A stretch of 64,000 bases of DNA from Ectothiorhodospira marina (GCF_900109495.1 NZ_FOAA01000005.1:62001-126000); one strand, 5' to 3'. Positions 15,861 through 25,124 are shown, counted from the first letter of the stretch. The notes: generated by a model not told the origin, from the letters alone. Made by a program: numbers and translations.

Positions 15861-18776
15861 ATGTATCAGGAAACCGTCTCCCAAGGATTCGTCAGCCTCA
15901 AGTGGAAGTTTCTGGTTATCCTGGGCGTGCTCCTGCTCCTCCTGCTGGCCACCTTTGCCCTGTTCAATCATCACAACCTGCAACAGCAGTACGAGGACCA
16001 GCGCGCCCTGGAGCAGACCCGGGCCTTGGAGCAACTGCAGGGGCTGACTCAGCAGTCCCACGCGGAGTTGCTCAATCTGGCCCATCTGGTCCCCGCCCTC
16101 TCAGGGGTGCGCGAGGCTTTGCAGGCCGGCAACGCCGACCGATTGGCCATGGCCTTCAGTCCGCTTTGGGCCTCGCTGCAGATGGACACGGACCTGGCCC
16201 TGGCGGTGTTTCTGAATGCCCAGGGGGAGGTCATGCTGCAGTCCAGCGTGGGGGTGCCGCCCTGTGAGGACTGCCCCAAGATGCAGCGGGTGATTGACGA
16301 TGTGCTGTTGACTGAAGAGCCCCAGGTGTTCACCCACTGCCAGGATCTGTGCCTGACCAAGGCAGTGGCGCCGATTCTGGGAGAGGAGGGCACCATCGGG
16401 GCGATCGTGCTCGGCCGCACGCTGGGTGATCTGGTGCTTGCGTTCCAGGGCATCTCGCAGCTGGATATCGCCTTGATCCAGGATCCCATGGGCAAGGCGT
16501 TGCCGGACGGAACCCTGGATCTGCGACCCCAGCGCGAGGGTGGGCAATTGGTGGCCCTGACCCGCCGGGATGAGGTGCTGCCCCTGCTGGAGGGTAAGAC
16601 GACCGGGCAGATACAAAGCACCCTGGCGACACAGGGGCGCCGTGAGGCCGTGCTGGGGGATCGGTATTTCGAGATGATGCCCTTTGACCTGCCAGGTACC
16701 CACGCGGACGATCACGTACTGGCGGCGGTCATCTCGGACGTGACCGAGGCCCGGCGTCAGATCAGCACGGCCCGCTGGCAGAACCTCTTCATTGGTCTGG
16801 CTGGGCTCATGGTCTTCATGCTGGCGGTGGTGGCGCTGACCCGCAAACCCCTGCGGCGCCTGAGGCGCGTGGCCCAGTTGCTTCCCCTGCTGGCCGAGCA
16901 CCGATTCGACGCAGCGAGGGAACAGATCGACCTCTCGCAAGGCCTACGTCTGCCTGATGAGTTGACCCTGCTGGAGCGCATCACCCTGGGTCTGGCGGAT
17001 CGCCTGGAATCCCTGGAGTGGGATGTGCAGCGCAAAAACCGCTCACTGTCCGCCCGGATGCAGGAATTGTCGGTGGAGCGAGAGCGTTACGAACTGGCCG
17101 CTGCCGGGGCCAACGATGGCCTGTGGGACTGGAATCTGGAGACCGATCGCATCTATTTATCGCCCCGCTTGAAGGCCATGCTGGGCTGTCGGGACATGGA
17201 CCTGGGGGAGGCGCCGGAGGTGTTGTGGGTGCGTGTTCACCCCGACGATGTGGGTTGCCTGCGACGGGATCTGAAGGCCCATCTGGAGGGCCGCAGCGAC
17301 TGGCTGGAAAGTGATCAACGTGTCCTGCATGAGCAGGAGGGGTATCGGTGGATGCGTTTTCGCGGCCTGGCAGTGCGTGATGATCAGGGCGTGGCTCATC
17401 GCATGGCCGGATCCATGACAGACATCACCGAGCAGCGACGTATCCAGGAGCGGCTCAAGCACGATGCCTTGCATGATGCCCTCACCGGCCTGCCCAACCG
17501 CACCCTCTTTCTGGATCGGCTCACTCAGGCCATCTACCGATCCCGTCGCGCCCACTTCCAGTTCGCTGTCCTGTTCCTGGATCTGGATGATTTCAAAACC
17601 ATCAACGACTCCCTGGGGCATGCCATGGGGGATCGGGTGCTGGTGCAGGCGGGCGACCGTCTGCGCGGATTGCTCCGGCCGGGAGACACAGTGGCACGTC
17701 TGGGGGGCGATGAATTCACGGTGCTGCTGGAGGACCTGCCCGACGAAGACGAAATTCACAAGGTGGTACAGCGCATTCGCGATGTCATGGCCCAACCGAT
17801 GCAGGCGGGCGAGGAGACACTGTTCATCAGCTTCAGCATCGGTATCGCCAAGGGCACCGATGAGGATCTGCGGGCGGATGAGTTGCTGCGCAATGCCGAT
17901 ACCGCCATGTACCAGGCCAAATCCCGGGCCCGCGGAGACAGTGCCTTCTTCAACGTTTCCATGCACACGCAAGCGGTGGAGCGGCTCAACCTCGAGAACG
18001 CCATGCGGCGTGCCCTCAAGGAGCAGGAATTTCAGCTCCATTACCAGCCGCTGGTCTCTCTGGATACGGGTTGCCTGGCTGGCTTCGAGGCCCTGGCCCG
18101 TTGGCGGCGAACGGATGGCAGTTCGATTCCGCCGGATGTCTTCATCCCGGTGGCTGAGCACTGTGGTCTGATCATGCCCCTGGGGCGTTGGGTCATCCAC
18201 GAGGCCGTGGCCCAGGCGGCTTGCTGGCATCGGGAACGCACTGCCATTGGCGCTTCCTGCCTGCCCGTGAACCTGAACGTCTCGGGCAAGCAGTTGCGGG
18301 ACCCGGAGTTGGTCCCCACCCTGGCCGCCGCCCTGGAGGAACATCAGGTGCCGGGTGCCTGCATCAAGGTGGAGCTCACCGAGTCCGCCCTGATTGAAAA
18401 CGCGGCCCAGGCCCATCACGTCATGAATGGCCTGAAGGACATCGGTGTCTCCCTGTGTATTGATGATTTCGGGACCGGTTACTCCTCCCTGAGCCAGTTG
18501 CGGGACTTCCCCTTCGATGTGGTCAAGATTGACCGTTCATTCGTGCGTCGTCTGGGTATGGATGCCGGGCACGCGGCCATCGTCCGGGCGGTGATCTCCA
18601 TCGCCGGTGCCCTGGACAAGACCGTGGTGGCCGAGGGGATCGAGACCGTCGGTCAGGCGGCGCATCTGCGTGAATTGGGATGCCAGGTGGGGCAGGGCTA
18701 TTTGTTTGCTCCGGCCCTGGAAAGAGGGGCAGCCCACGCGCTGGTGCAATCCGACCCGGTGTTTCCCTTGTCCTGA
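15861..18776 (+). CDS. Membrane sensor with PAS, GGDEF and EAL domains
   Basis: A 971-residue inner-membrane cyclic-di-GMP enzyme. TM1 is at about 14-32 (LVILGVLLLLLLATFALF), followed by a periplasmic double-Cache-like domain (about 33-300) containing two cysteine pairs (CEDC and CQDLC). TM2 is at about 304-322, followed by a HAMP-like linker, a coiled coil, and a PAS (about 415-535). GGDEF (about 550-705) has LGGDEFTVLL and an RxxD I-site (RPGD). EAL (about 715-965) has FEALARW, VELTESALI, IDDFGTGYSSL and VKIDRSFV. Both catalytic sets look intact. It is cotranscribed with the PBP-like and porin genes, which suggests it responds to the solute they handle. The ATG at 15861 was chosen because it directly follows the porin stop. 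Confidence 0.9.
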   Translation: MYQETVSQGFVSLKWKFLVILGVLLLLLLATFALFNHHNLQQQYEDQRALEQTRALEQLQGLTQQSHAELLNLAHLVPALSGVREALQAGNADRLAMAFSPLWASLQMDTDLALAVFLNAQGEVMLQSSVGVPPCEDCPKMQRVIDDVLLTEEPQVFTHCQDLCLTKAVAPILGEEGTIGAIVLGRTLGDLVLAFQGISQLDIALIQDPMGKALPDGTLDLRPQREGGQLVALTRRDEVLPLLEGKTTGQIQSTLATQGRREAVLGDRYFEMMPFDLPGTHADDHVLAAVISDVTEARRQISTARWQNLFIGLAGLMVFMLAVVALTRKPLRRLRRVAQLLPLLAEHRFDAAREQIDLSQGLRLPDELTLLERITLGLADRLESLEWDVQRKNRSLSARMQELSVERERYELAAAGANDGLWDWNLETDRIYLSPRLKAMLGCRDMDLGEAPEVLWVRVHPDDVGCLRRDLKAHLEGRSDWLESDQRVLHEQEGYRWMRFRGLAVRDDQGVAHRMAGSMTDITEQRRIQERLKHDALHDALTGLPNRTLFLDRLTQAIYRSRRAHFQFAVLFLDLDDFKTINDSLGHAMGDRVLVQAGDRLRGLLRPGDTVARLGGDEFTVLLEDLPDEDEIHKVVQRIRDVMAQPMQAGEETLFISFSIGIAKGTDEDLRADELLRNADTAMYQAKSRARGDSAFFNVSMHTQAVERLNLENAMRRALKEQEFQLHYQPLVSLDTGCLAGFEALARWRRTDGSSIPPDVFIPVAEHCGLIMPLGRWVIHEAVAQAACWHRERTAIGASCLPVNLNVSGKQLRDPELVPTLAAALEEHQVPGACIKVELTESALIENAAQAHHVMNGLKDIGVSLCIDDFGTGYSSLSQLRDFPFDVVKIDRSFVRRLGMDAGHAAIVRAVISIAGALDKTVVAEGIETVGQAAHLRELGCQVGQGYLFAPALERGAAHALVQSDPVFPLS

Positions 18777-18864
18777 TCGGGTTTGCATGAGGTCTGTGGG
18801 AGGGCATGGCGCCCGTGCCGGGGATCTGGGATGATGATCTCGAGCCCGTGGCGGAGGATCCTGC

Positions 18865-19071
18865 TTGACTATCCTGAATCTGGACTCGGCGCAAACGCGG
18901 CTGAGCGAACTCAAAGAGGAGCATCGTGCCCTGGACGAGGCGATTGATCGCCTGTCCGAAGGGCCGTTCGTGGATCAGATCCGTCTTACCCGACTGAAGA
19001 AACGCAAGCTCACCCTGAAGGATTCCATCGCCCGACTGGAGAGCCAACTGATCCCCGACCTGAATGCCTGA
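18865..19071 (+). CDS. YdcH-family (DUF465) small protein
   Basis: A 68-residue helical protein. The start codon is TTG (18865), preceded by GGAGGATCC. The sequence LKEEHRALDEAIDRLSEG then RLKKRKLTLKDSIARLES is the DUF465/YdcH antiparallel helical-hairpin signature; function is unknown. It stands alone between the GGDEF/EAL gene and a hairpin that separates it from convergent fccB. Confidence 0.85.
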   Translation: MTILNLDSAQTRLSELKEEHRALDEAIDRLSEGPFVDQIRLTRLKKRKLTLKDSIARLESQLIPDLNA

Positions 19072-19072
19072 T

Positions 19073-19094
19073 GGGCGGACCTTCAGGTCCGCCC
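19073..19094. terminator. Hairpin between convergent genes
   Basis: GGGCGGACC-TTCA-GGTCCGCCC is a perfect 9-bp stem between the DUF465 gene and fccB stops. No T-run follows on either side, so terminator function is only probable. Confidence 0.45.
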
Positions 19095-19103
19095 CGGGCT
19101 GTG

Positions 19104-20399
19104 TCAGCCCCAGGTATCCGCCGTGATGCTGTCGTACCATCCCTGAGCATAACGGGCCTCCTGGCGGCGGAAGGCATGGCTGGCCTCCGACGGGCTTACG
19201 CCCCCCGAACCGGGCACGCCGGCGATACCGCCATCCTGGAAGCGATAGACCGCAGCCACCGTGATGCCGTAGTCCGGTCCCACCAGACTGTAGCAGGTGT
19301 TCACTGTGGACAGGGGGAGCATCTCCTGATCATTCATGGACCGTACGATGGCCGCCGCCACTGCCTTGCCCTGGGTGTTGGCCGAGTGGCCCGACTTGGG
19401 CATGGCACCGGCGATGCAGGCATCCCCGATCACGAAGATGTCCTTGTTCCTCTCGGACTGGAAGCTGAGTTGGTCCACAGGGCACCAGCCGGTATCGTTC
19501 GCCAGACCGGTCTCCTGGGCAATAGCCCCCGCCTGTTGCGGTGGCACGACGTTGAGCACGTCGGCCCGGAAGCGAGTGAGTCCGCCGTCTGAATACACGG
19601 TGCGGGTGGCCGGATCCACCTGCTCCACCTGGCCCCCCTGTGAACTGGGCACCCACTCGATCATGTCTCCATAGAGCTGCTCCCAGCCGGCCATGAACAG
19701 CCCCTGCTTGGAGAAGCTCTCCTTGTTATCCAGAATGATGACCTTGGAGCGGGGTTTATGCTGCTTGAAGTAGTGGGCCACCATGCTGGCACGCTCATAG
19801 GGCCCGGGCGGGCAGCGGAAGGGGTTGCCCGGAGCCACCAGGACGAACACACCGCCATCATCCATGGCGCGCAACTGATCCCTGAGGATGCGGGTTTGCT
19901 CGCCTGCCTTCCAGGCATGAGGAATGTCTCGTGAAACGGCTTCGCTGTAGCCTTCCATCGCATTGAAGCGGAAATCAATCCCCGGGGATAACACCAGTTT
20001 GTCGTAGGATAGGGTGTCTCCACCAGCCAGACGCACCTGTCGGGCATCGGGATCGATGGTGGCGACCGTGTCCTTCACGACATTCACGTCGTGTTGATCC
20101 TTCAGCGCCCCGTAGGTCTGTTCGATGCTGTCCATTCCGGCCAGGCCGCCCAACACCCAATTCGAGCCAAAGCAGGTATGGTAGGTGGCCTTGGGTTCCA
20201 CCAGGGTGACCTGCATGTTGGGGTCGAAGCGTTTCAGGTACTTGGCGGTGGTGGCACCTCCGGGACCGCCCCCCACGACCACCACATTCGGGCCGCGAGG
20301 GCGCCGCCCGGGCAGGGTGCCGCAAGCGGCCAGGGCAGTGGCGGCCCCCCCAGCCCCCAGTGCACGGATGAAGTTTCTGCGGGAAAATCTGTGTTCCAT
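19104..20399 (-). CDS. fccB: Flavocytochrome c sulfide dehydrogenase, flavoprotein subunit
   Basis: Periplasmic FAD subunit that oxidises sulfide and passes electrons to the heme subunit. The Tat signal SRRNFIRALGAGGAATALAAC begins at residue 5. FAD binding: VVVVGGGPGGATTAKYL. The Cys in YHTCFGSNWVLGG corresponds to the covalent FAD-binding Cys of Allochromatium FccB. Redox cysteines are in NPFRCPPGPYER and NTCYSLV, and the GDACIAG block closes the FAD site. At 431 residues it is the usual length. The upstream gene fccA ends 18 bp before. Together they indicate lithotrophic or detoxifying sulfide oxidation. Tat export fits the tatABC genes at 39.8-41.5 kb. Confidence 0.96.
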   Translation of the reverse strand: MEHRFSRRNFIRALGAGGAATALAACGTLPGRRPRGPNVVVVGGGPGGATTAKYLKRFDPNMQVTLVEPKATYHTCFGSNWVLGGLAGMDSIEQTYGALKDQHDVNVVKDTVATIDPDARQVRLAGGDTLSYDKLVLSPGIDFRFNAMEGYSEAVSRDIPHAWKAGEQTRILRDQLRAMDDGGVFVLVAPGNPFRCPPGPYERASMVAHYFKQHKPRSKVIILDNKESFSKQGLFMAGWEQLYGDMIEWVPSSQGGQVEQVDPATRTVYSDGGLTRFRADVLNVVPPQQAGAIAQETGLANDTGWCPVDQLSFQSERNKDIFVIGDACIAGAMPKSGHSANTQGKAVAAAIVRSMNDQEMLPLSTVNTCYSLVGPDYGITVAAVYRFQDGGIAGVPGSGGVSPSEASHAFRRQEARYAQGWYDSITADTWG

Positions 20400-20417
20400 G
20401 GTGTAACCCCCCCTGCT

Positions 20418-20720
20418 TTATTGTCGGCTCAGGTATTCGGCGATGAGTTCGATCTCCTCATCGGAGTAGCCGGTGGCGTGACGGTCCATGACGGTGGCCG
20501 GGCGCCGCCCCTCACGGAAGGCCTTCATCTGACCGACCAGGATCTCGGGGGGATACCCGTAGATGCTGGGGATGGAGCCGGCGCTGTGTCCGTCCGTGCC
20601 ATGGCAGGCAAAGCAGGTGTTGGCCATCAGCTCGCCCCGGGTGACTTCCGCCTGGGCCACCGCAACGGCTCCGATGGCAGCCAGGGCCAGGGTGGCGACG
20701 GTAATGTGTTTGCGTATCAT
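20418..20720 (-). CDS. fccA: Flavocytochrome c sulfide dehydrogenase, monoheme cytochrome subunit
   Basis: 100 residues: a Sec signal (cleavage after AVAVAQA, about 24) and a class I cytochrome c domain. Heme-binding is CFACH (residues 36-40), and the distal Met ligand is in ATVMDRHATGYSDEEIELIAEYLS, the usual FccA/cytochrome c-553 ending. A single heme makes it the monoheme type rather than the diheme Allochromatium type. The start at 20720 is 10 bp after GGAGGAA. It precedes fccB in the same operon. The leader region 20721-20976 shows no clear operator. Confidence 0.92.
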   Translation of the reverse strand: MIRKHITVATLALAAIGAVAVAQAEVTRGELMANTCFACHGTDGHSAGSIPSIYGYPPEILVGQMKAFREGRRPATVMDRHATGYSDEEIELIAEYLSRQ

Positions 20721-20976
20721 GATGGGCCAGTTCCTCCGGGTGGTCGTTGTTCTCGTCTGAAACATGGATTCTCGGTTTGATGTTTGCCTAATTCATTATC
20801 AGCATATCTTTAGAACCGCACGGGGGTCCAATCGCGATTTGCTTGCGATGGGTCAATATATAGTCAGGTGTGGCGATTGATCTAATATGGATAAATCAGG
20901 TTATAAGAACCTTTTGTCATGAATGCCCTGTCCGCCCTGTGGCCGGACCGTGCCAGTCCTTGGGAGTTTTGAAGAG

Positions 20977-21252
20977 ATGGAATCGGATCGGCGTCAGCAT
21001 CCCCGTCTGCCGGTGGAGGTGGCAGTGGAATTATTTCGTGAGGGTCAGCCCGCCCGCCGGGTTCAAACCCGTGATCTGAGCGGCAATGGCGTGCTGCTGC
21101 TGATTTCGGGAGAAGACGCTCCGGTGGTCGGAGAGCGCATCCAGGTGCGCGTCGAGGGCACCCTGGGGGATGGAGAGGCACCGCCCGTGGTTCATGGGCG
21201 TGTGGTACGGGTCAGCGATCGGGAAGTGGCCGTGGAGTTCCTTGCGGAATGA
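20977..21252 (+). CDS. PilZ-domain protein
   Basis: A 91-residue single PilZ domain, a cyclic-di-GMP receptor. Both binding motifs are present: RRQHPR at residues 5-10 (RxxxR) and RDLSGNGVLL (D/N-x-S-x-x-G). An upstream in-frame start at 20923 would add 18 residues before the conserved MESDRRQHPR, so I prefer 20977. It overlaps or immediately precedes the HDOD gene, and a GAF-GGDEF gene follows; the three look like a small cyclic-di-GMP signalling operon. Confidence 0.88.
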   Translation: MESDRRQHPRLPVEVAVELFREGQPARRVQTRDLSGNGVLLLISGEDAPVVGERIQVRVEGTLGDGEAPPVVHGRVVRVSDREVAVEFLAE

Positions 21253-22184
21253 CTCTCATGGGAGGTCGCGTATTTCCGGCTGACGGAGAGCCGGCTGCAA
21301 AAGCGAACGTGTATAGTCCTGGGATGCCCGAACGACTCGACACCAAGGCAGGCCGTATCCGACGCCTGCAGGATCTGCCTCCACTGCCCCAGGTGGCCGA
21401 CTCGTTGCTTCGGGAACTGGCTGCCGGTGACACGCCCATCCGGCAACTGGCCGACCTGATCAGTACCGAGCCGGCCTTGACTGCCCGTGTGGTCGGTGTG
21501 GCCAATACCGCCTATTTCGGGGGGGCGCGGCAGGTGTTCTCGGTGGAGGCCGCGATCTCCCGCCTCGGGCTGAACATGGTCCGGGGGCTGGCCCTGGGGT
21601 TATTGATCAACGGCCATCTCTCCCCCCACCGTTGCCGCTCCCTGGACCTGGACCGCTACTGGTTTGTCTCCATGGTGGGGGGCCGCCTGGCGCGGGAGCT
21701 TGCCCGGCACGTGGAGTCCGGGGGGCTGAACGCCGAGCAGGCCTATCTGGCCGCGCTATTACGCCAATTGGGCGTGATCGTGCTGTGCGACCTGGAACCT
21801 GAAGGTATGGAACAGGTGCTGGCCGGGGGGCGCCAGGCTGATGCCCGCGTGATGGGGGCTCGCACCCAGCAGCACCTTGGGCTGGATCACCACATGGCGG
21901 GTCTGATCCTGGCCGAGCGCTGGCACCTGCCCACCGAGGCGGCGAAGGCCATGCGCCATTATGCCGAACCGGATTATCACGGAGATCACGCACGCCTGGT
22001 GGGCTTGGTCGGGGTCTGCGATGTGCTGGCCGAAGCCCTGTTCGACCAGGTTGAGATCTGCCCCGCCGGGGCGGCTCTGGGCCGGCTGGATCTGCCCGTG
22101 GCTGCCATCGATAAGGCTGTCGAGGCATGTCGTGAGCAGCGGGAGGCGATGCTCGCGGCCAGTCGACAGATGTCTGCCTCTTGA
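21249..22184 (+). CDS. HDOD-domain signalling protein
   Basis: A 311-residue protein made of one HDOD domain (about 45-250), the HD-related output domain of bacterial signalling that lacks the catalytic HD pair. Diagnostic are LPPLPQVADSLLRELA, ISTEPALTARVVGVANTAYFGG, and VEAAISRLGLNMVRGLALG. The first ATG forms an ATGA overlap with the PilZ stop. An ATG at 21324 would remove 25 poorly conserved residues and is a real alternative, since neither has a clear ribosome site. Function is probably regulatory within this PilZ/GGDEF group. Confidence 0.85.
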   Translation: MTLMGGRVFPADGEPAAKANVYSPGMPERLDTKAGRIRRLQDLPPLPQVADSLLRELAAGDTPIRQLADLISTEPALTARVVGVANTAYFGGARQVFSVEAAISRLGLNMVRGLALGLLINGHLSPHRCRSLDLDRYWFVSMVGGRLARELARHVESGGLNAEQAYLAALLRQLGVIVLCDLEPEGMEQVLAGGRQADARVMGARTQQHLGLDHHMAGLILAERWHLPTEAAKAMRHYAEPDYHGDHARLVGLVGVCDVLAEALFDQVEICPAGAALGRLDLPVAAIDKAVEACREQREAMLAASRQMSAS

Positions 22185-22191
22185 GGATACC

Positions 22192-23379
22192 GTGGATCTA
22201 ACACCCTTTGCCGAAGCCTACAGAGAGACCAACCGGCGGATAGTCCAGTTGCTGGACTTTCTCTCGGCCCTGCAGGGTTTATCCGAGGTCAGCCCCATTG
22301 TGACCGATCGCCGGGGAATGCTGGATCAGGCCCTCAAGGGGCTGCTGGAAAACCAGAATATGTCACGTTGCTCGGTCTTCTTGTGCGAGCGTGATGAACT
22401 GGTGAATGCCGCCGGCCTGAGTTGGGCCGACTTGATCGGCCTGCCTGGTCAAGTCGCGCGCCGCGCCTTCCCTGTGGGCAATGGCGTGATGGGTCGCGCG
22501 GTGGCCACCGGGATGGTTCAGTACGCCTCCGATTGCCGTCATGACCCCGATTTCCTGTCGTTGCCCGCCGAGGCCAGTCCGGAGATCTCGAGCCTCATCT
22601 CGGTGCCGATCCGCAGTGGCGATGGCGTGTTGGGCGTGCTCAATGTCTCTCACACCGAAAGCGAAGCCTTTGGTCCGGATGAAGAGAGGTTGCTCACCCT
22701 CTACGCCCACTTTCTTGGGCAGATGCTGCTCAACTGGCAGCACGTCCACCGCCTGGAAGAGCAGGTGGGACAACGGACTCGCGAGCTGGAGGAGGCCCTG
22801 GAGGAGGCTCGTGAGTTGCAGCAACGGTTCCAGACCCTGGCAGTGCTCGATGATCTCACGGGCCTGCACAACCGGCGATTCTTCTTCGCCGAGGCCCGGG
22901 CGATTGTCGCTCGCGCCCTGCGTCAGGGTGTGGGCATTTCAGTGATCCTGCTGGATCTGGATCACTTCAAGCAGTTCAATGACCAATTTGGTCATGCCGC
23001 CGGTGATCGGGTGCTCCGCGATGTGGCCATGGCCATGGGGCAACTGGTGCGGGAGGGCGATGTGCTCTCCCGCTTCGGTGGCGAGGAGTTCGTGTTGCTG
23101 CTACCAGGCACGGATCTGGACGGGGCCATCGGCCTGGGTAAACGCATCCGTCAGGCCCTTGCTGGCCTGGAATGGATGTTTGATGGCTCCGAGCCGCAGC
23201 GGATTACGGCCAGTATCGGCATCTGCGCCCTGGTGCTGGAGGGGCCGAGGCAAGACCCTTCACCGGGGGATGTGCTGGAGGGCATGCTGTCCCGGGCCGA
23301 TCTCACCATGTATACCAGCAAGGATGCCGGTCGAGATTGCCTGCGGGTGTCCACGCTGGAACTGCTGGACAATCATTGA
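22192..23379 (+). CDS. GAF-GGDEF diguanylate cyclase
   Basis: A 395-residue cytosolic protein starting at a GTG (22192) six bases after TTGAGG. The N-terminal GAF domain (about 45-185) is followed by a coiled coil rich in Glu and Leu (about 188-215) and a GGDEF domain (about 220-390). The active site is FGGEEFVLLLPG and the I-site RxxD (REGD) lies five residues before it, so product-inhibited cyclic-di-GMP synthesis is expected. It follows the HDOD gene by 7 bp. Its stop is 1 bp from the convergent acyltransferase gene. Confidence 0.9.
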   Translation: MDLTPFAEAYRETNRRIVQLLDFLSALQGLSEVSPIVTDRRGMLDQALKGLLENQNMSRCSVFLCERDELVNAAGLSWADLIGLPGQVARRAFPVGNGVMGRAVATGMVQYASDCRHDPDFLSLPAEASPEISSLISVPIRSGDGVLGVLNVSHTESEAFGPDEERLLTLYAHFLGQMLLNWQHVHRLEEQVGQRTRELEEALEEARELQQRFQTLAVLDDLTGLHNRRFFFAEARAIVARALRQGVGISVILLDLDHFKQFNDQFGHAAGDRVLRDVAMAMGQLVREGDVLSRFGGEEFVLLLPGTDLDGAIGLGKRIRQALAGLEWMFDGSEPQRITASIGICALVLEGPRQDPSPGDVLEGMLSRADLTMYTSKDAGRDCLRVSTLELLDNH

Positions 23380-23380
23380 C

Positions 23381-24256
23381 TCAATATCGCCCGGGCATCC
23401 CTGCGGGCCTGATCTTGAAGCGCTTGTAACCCCACATATATTGCTCGGGGCATCGCCGTATCAGCACCTCAACCGCCTGATTCACCGCCGTGGCCGCCAC
23501 TTGTGGGTCAGGGTCGTACAGGGCCTCCGTTGCCGGGATGCATTGATACCGATACCCCTGCCCCCGTGGGAGACGCTCGGCGAAGGCGAACACCACGGGT
23601 GTCTGACGATGGGCAGCCAGTTTGGGTAGCAGGGTCATGGTCATGGCCGGTTGCCCAAAGAAGGGGGCAAACACCCCCTGAGCCCCCTTGGGGGTTTGGT
23701 CTGGCAGCATGCCAACAATTTCACCCCGGGACAGCGCCTCCTTGATCAGGCGGATGCCACGGCGGTCAGTGGGCACCAGTTGCGCCCCGGTGGCCTGTCG
23801 GGCCTCCCGCAGGGGAGCCTCCAGGGCGAGCAGGCGGGGTGGGCGGTAGAGGTTGGTCATGGGGCCAAAGCTTGCGGCCTGCAATCCGGAATATTCCCAG
23901 CTACCCAGGTGTGGCGACACGAAAAAGGCGCCACGACCCCATGCCAGCGCTTGGGCGAGATGCGCTTCTCCCTCGCCGGCGTGGCGCAATGCATTGATCT
24001 TTTGGGGGCCCGCCCGCCAAAGCCAGGGGGCCTCGGTGAGGGTCTTGCCCGTTTCGATCAGGCTGGCCCGCGCCACACGCCGATGCCAGTGAGCGTCCTT
24101 CTCAGGAAAACACAGCGCCAGATTGATCAGCGACACCCGTCGCAGTTCGGTGGGCAGTCTCCAGGCAAGCCAGCCCAGGCCTGCCCCCAGGGCATGATTG
24201 ACCCTCAGCGGCAGGCGAGCCAGCAGGGCAAAGGCCAGCCGGATCAGGGCTTCCAT
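23381..24256 (-). CDS. Lipid A acyltransferase, LpxL/HtrB family
   Basis: A 291-residue inner-membrane acyltransferase that adds a secondary acyl chain to lipid A or a related acceptor. The HX4E catalytic motif is PHLGSWEY (about residues 114-121). The family blocks LPDQTPKGAQGVFAPFFGQPA and CPEQYMWGYKRFK are present. An N-terminal hydrophobic stretch anchors it. It overlaps ttcA by 13 bp and is probably translated from the ttcA transcript. Which acyl chain it transfers (LpxL, LpxM or LpxP role) cannot be told from sequence. Confidence 0.87.
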   Translation of the reverse strand: MEALIRLAFALLARLPLRVNHALGAGLGWLAWRLPTELRRVSLINLALCFPEKDAHWHRRVARASLIETGKTLTEAPWLWRAGPQKINALRHAGEGEAHLAQALAWGRGAFFVSPHLGSWEYSGLQAASFGPMTNLYRPPRLLALEAPLREARQATGAQLVPTDRRGIRLIKEALSRGEIVGMLPDQTPKGAQGVFAPFFGQPAMTMTLLPKLAAHRQTPVVFAFAERLPRGQGYRYQCIPATEALYDPDPQVAATAVNQAVEVLIRRCPEQYMWGYKRFKIRPAGMPGRY

Positions 24257-25056
24257 GACATGAGGGTCTCCGTGGTGCCGGTGAGGGCCGGTGAGGCATC
24301 GGCTTCATCCTCCCGGGGGATATCCTCCAGGCCCGCAGACATCAGCGGCATCAATGTGCGGACCAGGCTCTTGAAGAGGTGCGGATTATCGGCCTCCTCT
24401 TCAGCCAGTAGCGCCTTCATGCGCGGGCGCTGGGTGGGCGTGCCGTAGTGGGTGGGGCAGTTTTCCTCCTGGATGGGCAGCGCGGCGGCGCGGGCAAAAT
24501 CCTGAATCTGACGTTCCCGGGCATAAACCAACGGCCGGATCACCCGCAGATCGCCGGCTTCGACCCGATAATGGGCCTTCATGGTCTTCAGTCGGCCGCC
24601 GTTGAAGGCGCTCATGAGGAAGCTTTCGGCCAGGTCATCCAGGTGCTGGCCCAGGGCGATGGTGGTGTAACCCTGTTCCCGGGCGGTACGGTAGATCAAT
24701 CCCCGGCGCATGCGTGAGCAGAAGGCGCAGTACGAGTGGTTGTCCAGATGCTTCTCGGCCCGCTCCAGGATGGGCTCACTCACATAATGATACGGGACCT
24801 TCAGGTGATCCAGGTAGGGTATCAGTGCGCGCTTGTCGGTCAGCCCGGTCTGAGGATCAATGGTGACCGCGCCCAGCTCAAAGCGTACCGGTGCCCGGGC
24901 CTGGAAATACAACAACAGATGTAGAAGGGTGAGCGAATCCTTGCCTCCCGATAGGCCCAGAAGCAGTCGATCCCCTTCCCGTATCATGCGAAAATCGCCG
25001 ATGGCACGACCGGTGCAACGGATCAGGGAACGAGAGGGGCGTATGGGCTGGTTCAT
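24244..25056 (-). CDS. ttcA: tRNA 2-thiocytidine synthetase
   Basis: Thiolates C32 of certain tRNAs using ATP and a [4Fe-4S] cluster. The PP-loop LSGGKDSLTLLHLL lies at about residue 35, the first cluster cysteines are in YCAFCSRMRRG, and the third Cys is in EENCPTHY, the full TtcA set. The ATG at 25056 gives 270 residues and removes a 29-residue extension that would overlap the upstream terminator. The downstream lipid A acyltransferase overlaps by 13 bp. A terminator ending 69 bp before this start belongs to an upstream minus-strand RNA, not to this gene. Confidence 0.93.
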   Translation of the reverse strand: MNQPIRPSRSLIRCTGRAIGDFRMIREGDRLLLGLSGGKDSLTLLHLLLYFQARAPVRFELGAVTIDPQTGLTDKRALIPYLDHLKVPYHYVSEPILERAEKHLDNHSYCAFCSRMRRGLIYRTAREQGYTTIALGQHLDDLAESFLMSAFNGGRLKTMKAHYRVEAGDLRVIRPLVYARERQIQDFARAAALPIQEENCPTHYGTPTQRPRMKALLAEEEADNPHLFKSLVRTLMPLMSAGLEDIPREDEADASPALTGTTETLMSWKP

Positions 25057-25124
25057 GGCCGCCCGACGATAACCATTGGAAGGGTGGCGGGCAAGCCCGG
25101 GGAGCATGTCCACATCGTCCGGGC

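Noticed and set aside
20766-20976. Fnr-like box between fccA and the PilZ gene (TTGATCTAATATGGATAAATC)
   Set aside because: Half sites are wrongly spaced and the second is imperfect.
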